Program-made: the position numbers and the translations under genes
Shown: positions 22,823 to 37,200 of the stretch, one piece after another
Numbering within the stretch: the first letter of the stretch is position 1
How the letters are laid out: each line of letters starts with the position of its first letter
DNA from: Leptoclinus maculatus
Taxonomy: Eukaryota; Chordata; Actinopteri; Perciformes; Stichaeidae
DNA length: 64,000 nucleotides
Direction of reading: 5' to 3'
Assembly (NCBI GenBank): GCA_032191485.1
Contig: JAVDOI010000016.1
Location: 15,473,176 to 15,537,175, forward strand
Notes under the pieces: generated by a model
The model's input: only the letters and a program-made list of their open reading frames with translations
The model's database searches: none
What the model was told of the DNA's origin: nothing

Positions 22823-25800
22823 CACATCAGCATCAAGGAGCATTCATAGAAACAGTGAGGCTGCAGTGATACAATTGATTTAACTGTCATGTTCTGGCAG
22901 GTTGTCCACTCTTCCGATGTAATGTACAAATAAAAGAGCCAATTAGGTTCACGGGAATTTCCCTTGCCGCCGGACAGATGATTGTCAGGAGTTATGCGTT
23001 CAGCCTTTCAGAATTTCTAAGCAGCAACCTCAGCGAGCAGATTCATAAACGCACGCAGAGAAATAGACAAATATATACATTCATAGTAGGTTTCTTTCAT
23101 CTATAGCGGAATCACGTCCTTTGTGTAGCCAAATGAAATGAAGGCCGAGGCCACTAGGCCCCGTCATAATAGTGTACCCTGGGGCCCACTACTACTACTA
23201 CTTTAAGCCACTGCTACAGAGAGCCAGATATTTAATTGGGAGGAAAAGTATCCCTGCAGTGGTGGTGGCAAAATGAATGCACCTACTTAGAGCCAATCTA
23301 ACTGTAAAGTAATTAGTGCTTCAATTCAACTCTGGTAATGGGAAACAGGAGAACTGCCGTTGGTTGACAGGTAGGCAATAGGCATTGCACTGTAACTGTA
23401 CGTTCATTTAATTAGCTGTGAGGCAAACCTCTGGGGCTCATCATTAGTCAGAGTCGCTGCCCTCTCAGGTTAATCCCAGCAGTCTGCGGGTCAATTGAAT
23501 GCACCCCACGTCGCCGGAGCTCAAGCAGTATTATCTTCCTGAACTGCCGAGACGGGCTCAGTGTCAATGTTATTTAACAGCCCGTTAATTTGGGCAAACT
23601 CTGTGCAGATCAGATGAAAGCCCAAAATGAGACATGTTCCGTTTGACCAGTTAAAAAAATTGGGCCATTAAATTGCAATGTGTTCCCCTCGTCGGATATC
23701 TCATGGGATGAGGCGGCGCTTATTGATTAAATCTATTGCTCCAGCTCATATATAGCATAGTCTGGGGAAGTACGCTGATTGTCGTTAAAGTATTCATTCT
23801 TTTTTTTTTTGCAGAGCCAAAGCAAACAGTAGCTCTAACACAGCTTTGGCAGTCCATTTTTGTCTTTTTGTGTTGACGTCTATTTGTAAAACTCCGAGCT
23901 GAAGGAGACTGGATGCTGTAAACTAATGTGGTATAATGTGCTGTATATTCCTGCTTTGTGACTCCGTGCATCAAGTTCAGCCTGGCATCTGTTATTTTTA
24001 AAGGGTATGAAAGGAACCGATGTGATTGGTCTTTCTTGAAGCTCGCAACAAGTGCACCTGCTGATGTTGCATTCCTCCTCAAAATAACGAAGTCCCCCGG
24101 CTAAAGCCTTTTGCCAAGTTGGCCTGTGCAGGACTGAGTCACTTACCCCAGAGTTTGCTCTCGTGATTGCACTACAGGAGGTAGAGTCTCAGGAAATTGA
24201 AGACCTATTCAGTAAAGACTTGCACTCCTGCCATCACTTTACAAAAGTCCCTCGCATTCAGCTCATATAGACGACCAATCTGATTTGCTGTTGAGTCTGA
24301 TTGGAATAAAATCTCTGTCAGTCAAACAATATGACATCCTAAAGCGACTGCCACTGTCTAAATCTTCCAAATGTTCTTGGTTATTGACATTCATCCTCAA
24401 AGCTCCGGTTGAAGTTTTGACAGATTCGACTAAATATGCACTCCTGCTATTGATGACGCCCTCATTGTCTCAGTAACTGGAAGATTGGTCCCTCTACACA
24501 CATCAAACAATAACGCCTCTGCCTGCCATGAGATCTCACATTCAGATGATGAACAACATCATTCATGCTTCGCAACCAAAATTAAAAATAATCACTGCAG
24601 AATCATCCCCGTGCCGTTCTCAGAGTGTAGTCTTTTGGAAAATACGATCAAATTTCCAAAAGGACTGCATTATATCTTGACTGAGGGATGATTACACAAT
24701 TAAGCTGCAGGAGTTTGGGAATGATAAAGGGTTATTAGACGACTCAAACAAAGGGAACACTGTGTTCTGTTTACTCCAAAGAAAGATAAAGAGGAGCGGA
24801 TGTAAGTGTTTCAAATAATAAATGCACAACATTAGAAAAGTCCCCTCGGTATTACAGGGGTGGGAATCTAACTCCTAAAACCCTGAAATTATGCCACCAC
24901 AAATAGGTCTGTTTGAAATTTTAATTGGTGAATTCAGAATTAGAGGACCCTCGGGGGGGCAACTTTGAACTCAATAAAGGGATCGCTACTTTTCTATGAT
25001 TTAAGCTTGAGATGACAAAATAAGTGGGTCTGTATTGCTACTTCTTGACTGCACACCCAGCCCAAAAAACTGCTTCTGTGATCCGTCTTTCTTACTAGGT
25101 CTCGAGGTGAGCCTTGATTCGAAGCCATGTTCAAAACTGTGACCATGACAGAGTAATGGGCTCCCTTTTATTCTTTGTTCTTCAGCGGGATGTTGATTTG
25201 TACGACTATAAAGCCTAGTAGAAGTGCTTCTCTGCAGGCGATAACGGGCCTGTTAAATTCTACAGAGCCCTGTAATCCCCACACCGATGCACCGAGCCAC
25301 CCTCTCGCCACCGGATTCATCTCTGTGTTGTCTCTTTAATTAGATTTGCGTTAAACTTCCTTCATGCTTTCTGATGTCCTCCGCCTGTCGGAGGACATCA
25401 GAAAGGGAAAGTGGCAAACGGGGGGGGGGGGCAGAAATCAGCGTGAGAGAAATGCCCAGATGTGGCTTCTGTGATTAAGATTAACTCGTGTGGTGGCATA
25501 TCGACTGTAACACTAGGTCACAGAATTGAAAGATCGTCACCATTAAGCACAATGAAGTAGTTTGTGGTGACCATTTAGCCCATACTTTCAGGCAGAACAG
25601 GGGGAAAGAAGATGACTTGTATTAAAAGAAACTCCAACAATATGTGCGTCAACTACAAATAGAGAAGCTTGATGACTTCTCTTAAGATGGTGACTAACAA
25701 CAACACATTTGTGACATTTGAAGTAATTGGCTTCACGTACCTAAACATGCCTCTTTGAGCTCTGTCTTGTCCGTCCGCTGAATTATCTTCACCACGAATA

Positions 25801-28800
25801 TCACCGCCAGTGGAGTAAGGAATGAAATTGCCTGGGAGGAACATAGAGACGAGAAATGGACAGTTATTGTGACATTAGAGATGCGCCGCGGAGTTCCACG
25901 GGATCTGTTTTGCAGGTTAATCGTTAAATGACTTTTGCCTCGGGGAATGACAGAACCTATCCATTATTCAGAGTTTACTTTAACAAGGCAAACCGGAGGG
26001 CCCAAAAGGCTTCTATGTTGTTCAGTGGGGTCTCTTTTTGTCTGCACAGAGAAGAATTTTGTCCCTCACTTGATAAGAGATGTGGGCCTCCCCGGCACAT
26101 CGGTAATTATTCATGACTCACAATTCATTACGTTTCGGCCAAATTCAGTATATTTTCTTTGCCTTAAGCAACAGAGGTAGTAAAAACAAAAGGCAGAGCT
26201 CCAGTTACATTATCATAACACACATACTGGATTTCCCTAGAGTTCATCAGTTCAGAGGAGTGTACATCAGTGTAGCTCTGCCAACTCATTTTGTACCTCA
26301 CTTTCCTCTTTGTGTCCTTGGGCAAGACACTTAACCCCAAAACTGCTCCCGTAGCTGTGCCTACGGTGTGATAGGATCTGAATTGTAAGTCGCTTTGGAT
26401 AAAAGCGTCTGCTAAATGACTGTGATGTAATGTAATTTATGTCGTCATGACATGGGCACAGAGGTGCGTCGCAGTTTGGAGTCAGCTGTTATATTATTGT
26501 TTCTCTTCTTTCCTTGAATAATGGCTATTTTAACAGATGAAAATAGTACAGATCAGACACAAATAGTATTTACATTTGAAATAGTTTCGGCCCCAAAAGA
26601 AGAAGAATTCAATGATTAAAATATCCATTTGAATCGATGTCCCCATAGTGTCGCATGACAGGGGAGACTACAGTTGGAACTTCAATTTTGAATTTGTTTC
26701 CCAGTCCAGAAGAGCGCAGGCGACCCGAGATCATAATTGAACCACAGCGCTGCAATTGCGCTCTTAATATTTTTGGAAGCTGTTTTTCTCCGGGCCCTCT
26801 GCAGTCTCTTCTGTGGTTAGATCGAATAGGTTTAAGCTGCGATTGGTGAGTGTTGTGGTGTTACCAGGTGGACCCAAGCGCAGGATCACTGAGACAGAGG
26901 TATATGAAGTTTGAGGAGGTTCACTGCAGGACAACAAGGGATGGATGGTGGGTGAGTGGAGGGAAGAAGAAGTCCTCTCAGTCACCTGACTGTAAAAGTT
27001 TTTGAGTCAAAATGTCACTCATATTGTAGCAATGAACGACAAAGTGCTTAAGCTGAGCCTTATTCAGTACAAAACAGCCATGCAAGACATACTGTATCAT
27101 GGACAATATTCCATTATATATACAGTGTGATACAGTGGGGGTGGCACCTGCAGATGGAAACACATTTAACAGTGTCTTGCTCCGATGAGGCGTTCACTGT
27201 TCGAATGAGCAGCTATTCTATGTCCCGGTGGCTAAACACACCTACACCCACCTACAAAGAGCCAGACACAGATTCAAATACCCTGTGTATTTAAATGTTA
27301 CCTGGCAAAAGTGGATCAAAGCAACGAAGTTGTGGCAACTCAGCAGTTAGTGACATCCGTCATGTTTGCCAAAACAAATGCAGTGTCAGTGCCCTTTCAG
27401 TCACAGCAGCTCCCATCACTGTATCGCTGTGAGGGAATCCAGGGAATCATATGCATGCAGCTATTTTTAGACAGTATTTCAGTCCTGCCAGTATTTTACT
27501 TTCAGATGCTCTTCATAACCTAAAATTATACATTGGCACTCCTGGGAGTATGTAACAGTTAATCAAAGATATGAAGAGTCATATGTAGATAGGGAGAGCA
27601 GCAGTAGGCTACTTATGAGGGTTTGAGTTGCCAAACACATTAAAGCATCCATAAACATCATAAAGACACTCGTAAATACGCATTCATGTCTTTTCATTGA
27701 CAAAGAGATGCATTGTAGGACATGGTCTTAAACAATGTTCATTGTCTTTTTCACATTTCTAGATGCTCTCGAAGGTGACATGTCATTAAAAGTCCACTTT
27801 ATTCAGTGCATGTGCTCATACATTTAGGTATCTGGAGTCCCTACCAACCCACAAACTGTGAAGACAACCGAGTCAGTTTTTCGTGGGCTGTGCTGCCCAG
27901 ATCACAAAACATGTGATTCAAACCAAGCCATTCAGATTTGGCTCCCCTTCCTATGTCACTTGAAGGTTCTTTAGATTACATCGCCCCCCCCCCCCCCCCC
28001 CCCTCCTATCTGAGTATCCCCGGCTTGAGATCTTTGCTAAGTTGCGCCATATTTTTATCTCTTAAAGAGACAGGCACAAACATTTTGTGTTTCAAGCTTG
28101 TAAACATGTTCTAGTAGAAACCCGAATTACAAGTATGAACATGAAAATGAGCAGGATATGTCCCCTTTAACACAGGATATGTCCCCTTTAACACAGGATA
28201 TGTCCCCTTTAACACAGGATATGTCCCCTTTAACACAGGATATGTCCCCTTTAACACAGGATATGTCCCCTTTAACACAGGATATGTCCCCTTTAACACA
28301 GGATATGTCCCCTTTAACACAGGATATGTCCCCTTTAACACAGGATATGTCCCCTTTAACACTCCCTTTCAAAGGCTCTATGCGCATCTGTTTTACCGTG
28401 AAATCCTTGTTCAAACGTATGTAAGTGTAACTGGAAACATTTGTTTTAAAGGTCATACTTCTCTTGGTCTGTGAATAACTGTAGCCTAGTTAACTCCGCC
28501 TGAAGGGAGATTCCCAGTAAAAAAAATCATTCTCGACCAATTTTCTGTTATTTTAATACTCATTGTTTGTTCTACCTGATAATTACATGAACTTTGCATA
28601 AAATGGAAACAGCAAAGATGAGATTTGACTTCAGGCACTGATTTGAGGTCTGTATGCTACAGTATTAACCCATTTGCATCCAGACAACAGCCAGAAATAC
28701 AACCTTTGGCTTCACTGATCAGAGGATACGTACTCTAAGATCATTGTGTCGAACAAATTACGAGCCCTAGAGAATATTCCTGCCCCTTCCATAATGAGAG

Positions 28801-31800
28801 AGTGACTCTTAAGGCTGCATGCGCGCTAACAGCGTATATCTAAATGAAGGTTGCAGTGAGTCCCAGCGTAGCTTCATGTAAATCCCCTCCATGGACTATT
28901 TTTAATGGCCAGATAAATTCTCCACTCCTTCAGGGCTACTGTCAGCACAATGACGTTGAAGAAGCCTGACTGTTGGGTCTCGGCACCGGGAGCATTTTCC
29001 CTATAAGAAGAACGTGGGCTGGGGTTTTGGTGGGGGGGAGGCGGGGGCTTTCTCCCCCATTCATTATTTAGGAGGCCTGCCATTAGCAAAGATCTATGGA
29101 CGTTGAAGCTAATATGAACTGTCAACATCTTTTAAAAACCATGTTGAAAAAGGAAACAAGAAATAATCGAGTTCAGATGAGCTGGACGAGTGGCGGAGGA
29201 AGTATATGTTTTCTGCTTGATTGGTGGAGGCTTTCTATAACGGATGCACTTAAGAGTTTGTTATAACAAATCATTTATTGATGAGGAATTTAAAGCTTAG
29301 TGTTTTATTTAAGCGCAAATCCCCTTCTGTTGCTGTTTAAACTCCTTTATAATTGGTTAAATTGATGTGTCACTAGAGCCTCAACGTACAGTACCCACTG
29401 TTGATACAGACAAAGTTTAGAGGAGCTGCCATCATGTCTGGCGTGTAACGACTGACAGTTAGTGCTCACCACCTCTGCAGCTGTTTCTGCACATAATGAG
29501 ATGATTGACGTGTGTGTGGGGGGGGAACGCAGGACGGAGCGGTGCGCCAGTCAAAGGAGCGCTGTCAGTTAGCAAAGAGGTGAGTTAAATAAGCAATCGG
29601 CAGAGAAGCCTTTGCCTGTTAAGTTGATTTAATTATTTAATTAAAGAGTGAGTGCCTACTACGAGTTCTCCTGACAAGATAGCATGCAGAAATAGACATC
29701 CAGCTGTACAGAATTAAACACGTCAGCCTGTCAGAGAAATGATTAACTGTAACTGTGGACTATTCAGCTAAAAGTCACAACAGAAGGAGTGGATCTGGTC
29801 TGCACTGCCTTTGTCAAAGTTGAAAGGAGAAATCAAATTTGCTGTCTTGGTTTGGTCCACAGAGCTCCTGTGTTGTTGTGCAATATAAGTGTACCTATTG
29901 AATATGTCTACGCTCTGCACATGTTTCGTTCCTTTATTCAAGGTACAACAGCTCAGAGAGATTGTCCTTGCTCTGGATGCTCTTTATACTAAGCTAATCG
30001 CCCCCTGGCTCTATAGCTTCATACTTTCGTACAGACCTGAGAGCGGTATTATTAATCCTTTCATCAATTTAATGGCAGGAAAGCAAATAAGCATGTTTCT
30101 TCAATTGTTGATTTTCTTTTCCTTTTGAACTCAGAAATGATTTTGTTAAAATTGCCTCCCGAACATTTCACGTCATTAGACCCGTCTACGTTGGAGGCAG
30201 ATGGAAATAGTGCAGTATTATCAGGTCTAACAACAGCTCGTTTGTTTTGGCGTTGTGGGTGTTGTCATATTTCACCATAATCACACTTTGAAAATTGGAC
30301 CATCTAGTGTCCGCCATCCGAGTCTGAAAACAATGTATGACTCACGACAACATTGGAATGAGTTCTGTATTTCAAGTCTATTGAAGCCAAAAATGTGATT
30401 CTTTAGGTTATTTTGCTCAGCATTTACAGCGTGAGCCAGAGAAAGAAATCTGAACCTTTCACCGCCCACTTCTGTCCGAGAGAAGATTATATTTACATTG
30501 GAAGCACTAATCACCGCAGTTTGTATAGAGCCCATCTTGTATCTATCAACACGATTCAAGCCTCGACTCGAGAGAAGAGGCTTTGCAGTATTGACCGACC
30601 TAAATGAAGGATTTCTGCAACACAACGATCACTAAGAATTAAGCAGAGGATGCACTTAATGTAGACCGCAACAATGACCACCTATTTAGTGGCAATCAAG
30701 TCTGTGAGAAGAGGAATGCATGAATAGAAAGCAGGTACTTACGAACATGACCCTCTTGGGAATGTGGTCTGACTCAACCAGAGGATTCTTGTAGAGCCAA
30801 AGCTCCTCTGGTTGAATCACTCTCTCAAAGGGCTCCAGAAACTCTGTAAATCTGCAGCAAGGAACAAATGAACACTGATCAGTTACTCATTCTTTAAGTG
30901 TTTAAGTAGATGCTTTTTTACACAGAGCAACATGCGATCAAGATGCACAGCCCGATTAGGATTAAATGTCTGTATTTTACAGGGGACAAGAGAAGAGGAG
31001 GCCGGTTCTTTCACAAGGATTAACACATCTGAGGCCATGTAAGTTGGGCGACTTCATCCGAGATCACCTATACACTCGGCTGTACAAATTAGCACACTCC
31101 TGCTTCCTCCAGCCCTCCCTGGCCTCTCGGTGATCTGTCAGAGACGACCATGTTCTCTGTCGTCTCAACAAAGTCTCCTTATCACTGCTTTCCTAAACAA
31201 TTCAATAGGCCGCTCCGTTGTTCGGGGTTGTGAGATACTCTACTGTACCTCCGAGGTCCGTAGAATATTTAAAAACACCAAACACAGCAGCAAATGTATT
31301 TTTTAAAACTACAGTGTTGCTGGAATGTGAATTAAATTAGGCTAATGATGAAGGCATTGCTAGCGATACAGGCCAGTGTAAGTTTCAAAATAGAATAAAT
31401 AAAAGTATAGCTGAAGTTTCCTAAAGTTTCTCGGGTTTTGTTTGCTTCACAGATGAGCTGCTTCACTCTAGGTGGAAATAGAGATTGAGTGATGCTCTCC
31501 CGAACCACTGCATGCCCTTCAGCAAGGCATTTATCACACGTCTGCTCCAGCAGAGCTGAGGAGTGTGGAGATCCTGGATCCTGTGCGGCTCCTCCTCAGC
31601 GTGAAACTGTGGCAGCGTGAAGCGCTGCAAGGCTTACGCATGTTCTGCAAAACCTCTTCTGGATTAAAATGGATTCACGTAGAAACAAAATGTCTCATTC
31701 CCCTCCTCTCTCTCTTCAAGGACCAGGAAAACCAATTATCTGTTTTTAATCCCTCTGAAAGACGTATTGCACCCCGTGGAAAGTATATTTGTTGGTCCGC

Positions 31801-32091
31801 TGATAACTGTGTCATGATGTTTTTTGCGAGAGAGCAGCCTAATCAGTACTGGCTCATTTTACACCTTGCTGAGCCCGTGTGCATGATTCACTTCAGCCAC
31901 ATTACATTAACGGTATGCGCCTGCACAAAAAAACAACAACTGTGCCAATGACACACAATGCGCTCCACAAACTACTCCCAGCTCGTCCTCTCTTGGACGT
32001 TCTCTTGCCCAGACACCAGTTACAGGGAATGTTATTGCAGTCCGCAGGGACAGAAAAGCAGAGGGATGGGCACACACCTCCTCGCTTATGA

Positions 32092-32159
<68 letters not shown>

Positions 32160-34235
32160 GAGCTCTCGGGTCATTAAATACAGCAGTGGTCTATCTGTCA
32201 CTCTGCACGGCTTATCGTACTATCGTGCATCCTACCCCTGACGTCTTAATGAGTTTGAGGCACACGCTCCCCCAAGGTAACTATACCGAGATAAAAATTA
32301 ATCTTCACAATATTTCCTTTCACATTAGAAGGCACATAGCACGCACAAACCTGCTGCAGAGGGAAACATTATTACTTAAAAGCCATGGGCCGGCCGTTCG
32401 TGCAGGTTTTAAAGGTTTACATTGCTGAAGATTTTCATGAAAGCAAACCCCATTTTTGACTCGGGTGAGATATTTGATGAGAGGATGCAGCTACAGATGG
32501 CAATGAACTCCTGAAGTTTCACTATTTTCAGATATTTCCACCATCTCCGTGTTCTCTGGGGATGATCCCCTTCATAAGGTCAAAATTAAAATGCCTGTCG
32601 GACATTTAATAATATTCCTCCTACTTTTGGAGAATTTGTATCCAATCTCCTGCAACAAATCAATACCGCCCTCAAAGGATTTGCCTTGGCTCGAGTTTCT
32701 TTTTGCCTCATCTCCTCTCTTCCAGCCGTGGACTTTATTAAAAGAAATACTCCAGTGGGGGTTTCGGTGCACTTTGAGGGCTCCAGGCTCCGAACGTATA
32801 GTTGGAATTAATCAAGGCATTCACCCGTGGATAGAAGGGCCTGGCCTTTGTGGAAACAAATTTGACTATCATTGTAATTTAACAGGCTGAGATGAAAGCG
32901 GTGGAGGAGTGCAACATTTACAGGCTGGTGACAGAAGATGCATTTGACAGAGGGGGGGTAGACAATGTGGATTAGTGGTCACATTAGTGCAGCTAATGTC
33001 AGAGCTCGGGGAACCCCTATTTATCTGGCTGGGATGTAATCACATTGATTCAAAGAGAGAGACGGAGGGGGTGGAAGGTGATAGTGGGCTGCAATACAGC
33101 AGAAACAAACTCACAACACACATTAAGACTGTAATAATGTCTGCATAACAGCCAAAGTGATATTTTGTTTTACATGTTTTTTTTGCTTGTGGCTCATTTC
33201 GTGTTACATCTGCACCGCTTTTTTTTCTGCTTATTTCCAAATTAAAAAAAACAACCTTTCAACACTTTCTGCAGATGACCATGAGAGCAGGAGCTACAGA
33301 CAAGAGACAGAGATGAGGAAATAAAGAATTCAACACCCACCACGTCTCTCCAAAATGCAGAGTAAGAAGTGTGTACAAAATTCTACAAAAGGCAAACTCT
33401 AATCAGTACTCCAGTGAGACCTAAGGCCCTCTCACCTGCTCTCTGGACAGAATAGATGAGCCCTCTAAGTGCTCATAAAAAACGGAGGCGCACAAAAAGC
33501 CCTGAACTCAGCACCGCCTGCTGGCTGTCTGGGGAGCACCTCATTCTGTTTTATCTGCTTCTGTTTGCTCTGTTTAGAGACATTATTGAGCGATGGTATA
33601 ACAGCTTCTATAGGGGCCACAACTTTCTGGATTAACCGGCATCCTAGCGGCTCTGTGGGTGAGTATGTGAAGATGTTGAGATAGCCGCTGATAGCGCACA
33701 GGACATTCACATCCATCCCCATGACTGTGCTTTAGTCTAGGCTTTCTAGTCTTTACATCTGACCCCTTTTTCTAACTCAGGAAGGTTTTAGATTTTTGCC
33801 TCTTCCCCGTCCCTTTTCATCAAAAAGCTCTGCAATTGGGCCAATTCATCCTCACCAATTCCAATGCTGCAAGATGCATGTTCTAAATCTGTTGAGCGCA
33901 GCCACAGCCAAGGAAATAAAACTGAATCGCTGAAACACTTTGGAGATTCAGCACACAACAGCGTGGAGACCAGTGCGAGCAGCTGATTTGAGAGCTCTTG
34001 ATATGCAATGCACCGTGGGCAGAATCTGTGGCTCTGTCCTTGGGAATACATTTCCTCTGCTGTGCCAGCGTGACAAAAGAAGGAAAAAAAATCAAAAGTC
34101 AAGAAATTCCTCTTTAATTAGTTAGATATGCTGTGGATCACACAGAAGAGAGGAATAGTTTAGCTGGATTAATTTCAGGCAAGCTCCCGTTTTCACAAAT
34201 CTAAGTTTGAAAGTAATCTTTTGGCTCACTGGCTG

Positions 34236-34279
<44 letters not shown>

Positions 34280-37200
34280 CGTGCGTGTGTGTGTGTGTGC
34301 GTGTTTGTTTCCAGCCTATCACAGATATATCCAAACAGAAGCTGAGCATTCATCAATATTGATCGCATTATATCTGCTAGCGGTCTGAGCCAAACTCAGA
34401 GAGCCACTTATCAAACTGAAGTCACGCAGCATTTATCTACAGCTGCAGGAGGCCACAGAGCAGCCTGAACACTGCGTAGCTCACTTAGCAGACGGTGCGC
34501 GTGACCTTCATCTCTCAAGAGAAATGAAAAACACCGGGGGGAGCTTTGCCACGTGCGACGACACGGGGGGCGCAGAGCCCCACACACGGAGCAAGAGGTC
34601 CGTTGGAATGTCTCAATAGTCGGCTCGGGACTAGTCTTGTGCCTCCTAAGTGGTGACGTTAAGCCGTTTTCCTCGCCTTATTGCACTTCCCTACCAGCGC
34701 GGTTCACAGGTTGTGACTGCCACGGTGCCTGACGCAACCCAGAGACACATTCAGAAGGGACTGCAGGCCGGCATTGTGCGCGTTCACATTTGATTGCATT
34801 TGCTCTCTCGCGAGGCACACATTTGGCAGTCCAGGAGCGAGCTGCGTGTGTTCAGCTAAGGGACTGAGGGGAGAAGACTTGGAGCCGACCATCTGCCAGA
34901 TTGTGGGACGGAATTTGAAATAAAAAATCCCCCCCCCCCCCCCCCCCTCCTACTTATTACTCCAGTCATTAAATCATCGAGCTGGGCCGCTATTGAAAAA
35001 GTGATTTATGAGATTTACAAGCTATTAGGATGACAGGATGTGTAGAGCCCTGAGGGAAATTCCCATCCTTCTCTGTTCACTGCATCTTCTGGTTCGTTTA
35101 CCACTGGTAAATTCCCATTCCTCCTCTTACCCGCCATTAAATCCAGCTGGAGAATTGGGCTGGTCAATAAAAAAAGCTAAAAGGTCAGTGGTGGATGTTG
35201 AGAGCTTGGGCCTCGATACATCTAAAAAAAACAAATATATATATTGGAAGAAATGTGAGGAGAGATGTAAGCGGAAATAATAAGTGATGAAGAGAGAGAA
35301 TGGTGGAGCGGACTGTTGGCCGGCTGTGTGGACACATTCTAAACACTGATGTTTAGTGTTAAAGGTGCTGTGGTATGAAGATCATAACACAGTGCATATA
35401 TTAATGTTTGCATGAAGAACCAGAGGGGCAGGATGGCCTTCAGGAGAAGTACTAAGATACTATGAGTCATCATTCTAATGGAATATTAGTAAAAGGTATT
35501 AAAGGAGCAGGTTGACGTTTTGGGAAATGAGCTTGTTCTCTTTCTAGAGGAAAGCTAACAAGTGGTCTGTTAGCTTAGCATAAAAACAAGGGTGAAACAT
35601 TTTGTCTGGCTCTGTCCAAAGGTAACAAAATCTGCACCCGCACCTTTAAAAAACACCTTGTATCTATCTAGTGGAGAGTGGAATTGATCTTCTTAACTAA
35701 CAAGAAAAAGCAAATAAGCATATTCCCCAAGTACACTTTCTGGAATCTACTTGGTTCTGTGTTGTACTAACCTAGTAAAGTGCATCAGAAACACATTTTG
35801 TTACCCAAGTCCATTAGGCACGTATAAATGGGTACATTTTCACGGAGCACATCAGCTCAGAGTTCTGCGTTCTGAGAAATGTGCTGTCACAATGTTTCAA
35901 CCTCAAACAGAGAAATTCATAATGATTGGTGGATGGGAGTCGCGGCAGGTGAGCCGAGGTTTCTCACGAATCCCTATCTTACACAGTCAACACTGCTGGA
36001 AGGGGAAAAGTAGCACAGCACAGGTTTTTGCTTAAGTTTCCCTTTCCTACTCCACACAGAAAGAAAAAAAGAAGAAAAAATACTTTTCCTGCAAAATCAA
36101 ATTGAACTCCTCTGGCACGGCTGGATTAAAATAAAGACAACTGGGTATCTGTGATTTAATAAAGCGCTGCTGCAATTCGATTAGAGGTGGGTCACAGTGG
36201 AGAAAGAGGGGAGCCGACCAATCGGGGACACGTTCTTGATTTAATTATGTCGCTTTATTTCATTCATATCTGACCCGAAGACCAGAGCACAGCTCTGCTG
36301 CCTTGACAACTAATGTGCACTTATGTGTGGTGTTGATTGCGGAGGGGGGGGGGGTAAGAGCGCTACGGCCTGGGGATAAGAGCGCTTTTTTAGAAACGGC
36401 GGTTTCAATCAGGCTAGTAACAATCTAACATTGGATTACAGAGACCTATAAAATCATGACATTTGAGGCTGCGTTTCTGTTTTCTGGTGGAATTGGACCA
36501 CCCAGCAGGGGAATTTGTGGAAACAGAAGTTATTGAGCCTGGAGGTCAGGTTGAGTGACTGGTTATGGGCGATGGGTTTTAATTCTGAAGTTTGGAGACA
36601 GTACTGAGACCGGAGGACTGAGGTCTTTGGGCTAGAAAAAAAAGTAAACGGATGTGTAAATTAAATTGTTAGCCAACAAATGAAGTCACACACCTACGCT
36701 CTTTATACTAATATCCTCATCTGAACTCCCCACACAGCAAACTGCATAGCTAATGTAATCATATTCGAGCCACATAATTAATGCGAGGCGTTCAAAAAGA
36801 CATTATGTGTTTTCCTAGAGGCGTCTCGTACTGTACTCTGCTCTGCAAGTCGGGATTGTGCGAGTGCAATAAATGTCACGTCGCCTCTCTCTCCGTCTCT
36901 GTTTGTGTTGGCGGTTACAGTCCCGGCCTCTGACGAACGTGCGAGGAATGCACAGCACCGGTCCTGTCAGAGGCAGGGAAGAGGGGAAGAGGGGAGGGGG
37001 GGGGGCGGGATAGATGCTGAGTGACACTCAGCTAGCGCCGGCCTCCCTGGAGATATCCCTTCTCAAATTGGCAGAAGGGGCAAGAAAAAAAAAAGGAAAA
37101 AGCCAACCTTTCGCTTGTCACGCTATACACTCTGGTGGAAAATCCAGGGTCATTTAGATTTTAATTACCCATTCACATAATAATAAGAATATATACTAAA

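Larger units (their letters stand above)
22711..25740 (-). other. plpp4: plpp4 intron 3
   Basis: 3030 bp, GTACGTG donor and CTCCTCCAG acceptor. It contains (TG)46 beside the acceptor and a perfect 16 bp stem-loop at 25368-25404 near the donor, followed by a G-run. The remainder shows no exon or clear transposon; the segment at about 23130-23190, with GGCCACTAGGCCCCG, looks repeat-like but was not placed. Confidence 0.9.
25832..30742 (-). other. plpp4: plpp4 intron 2
   Basis: 4911 bp with strong splice sites. It contains a SINE tail (26311-26437), a GGACCCAAGCGCAGG repeat copy (26855-26990), a C-run (27984-28003), a 10-unit minisatellite (28153-28362) and a TTAGCTTAG-type repeat fragment (29970-30060). 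The remaining stretches show nothing I recognise. Confidence 0.9.

Noticed and set aside
22583..22849. Open frames made of poly-Thr-His or poly-Cys-Val across the CA tract
   Set aside because: They are translations of (CA)46 and of the overlapping plpp4 exon 4, not separate genes.
28111..28456. Repetitive proteins with LKGTYPV, GDISCVK or MSPLTQD units
   Set aside because: They arise only because the 21 bp minisatellite period is divisible by three; no flanking coding signal or splice context.
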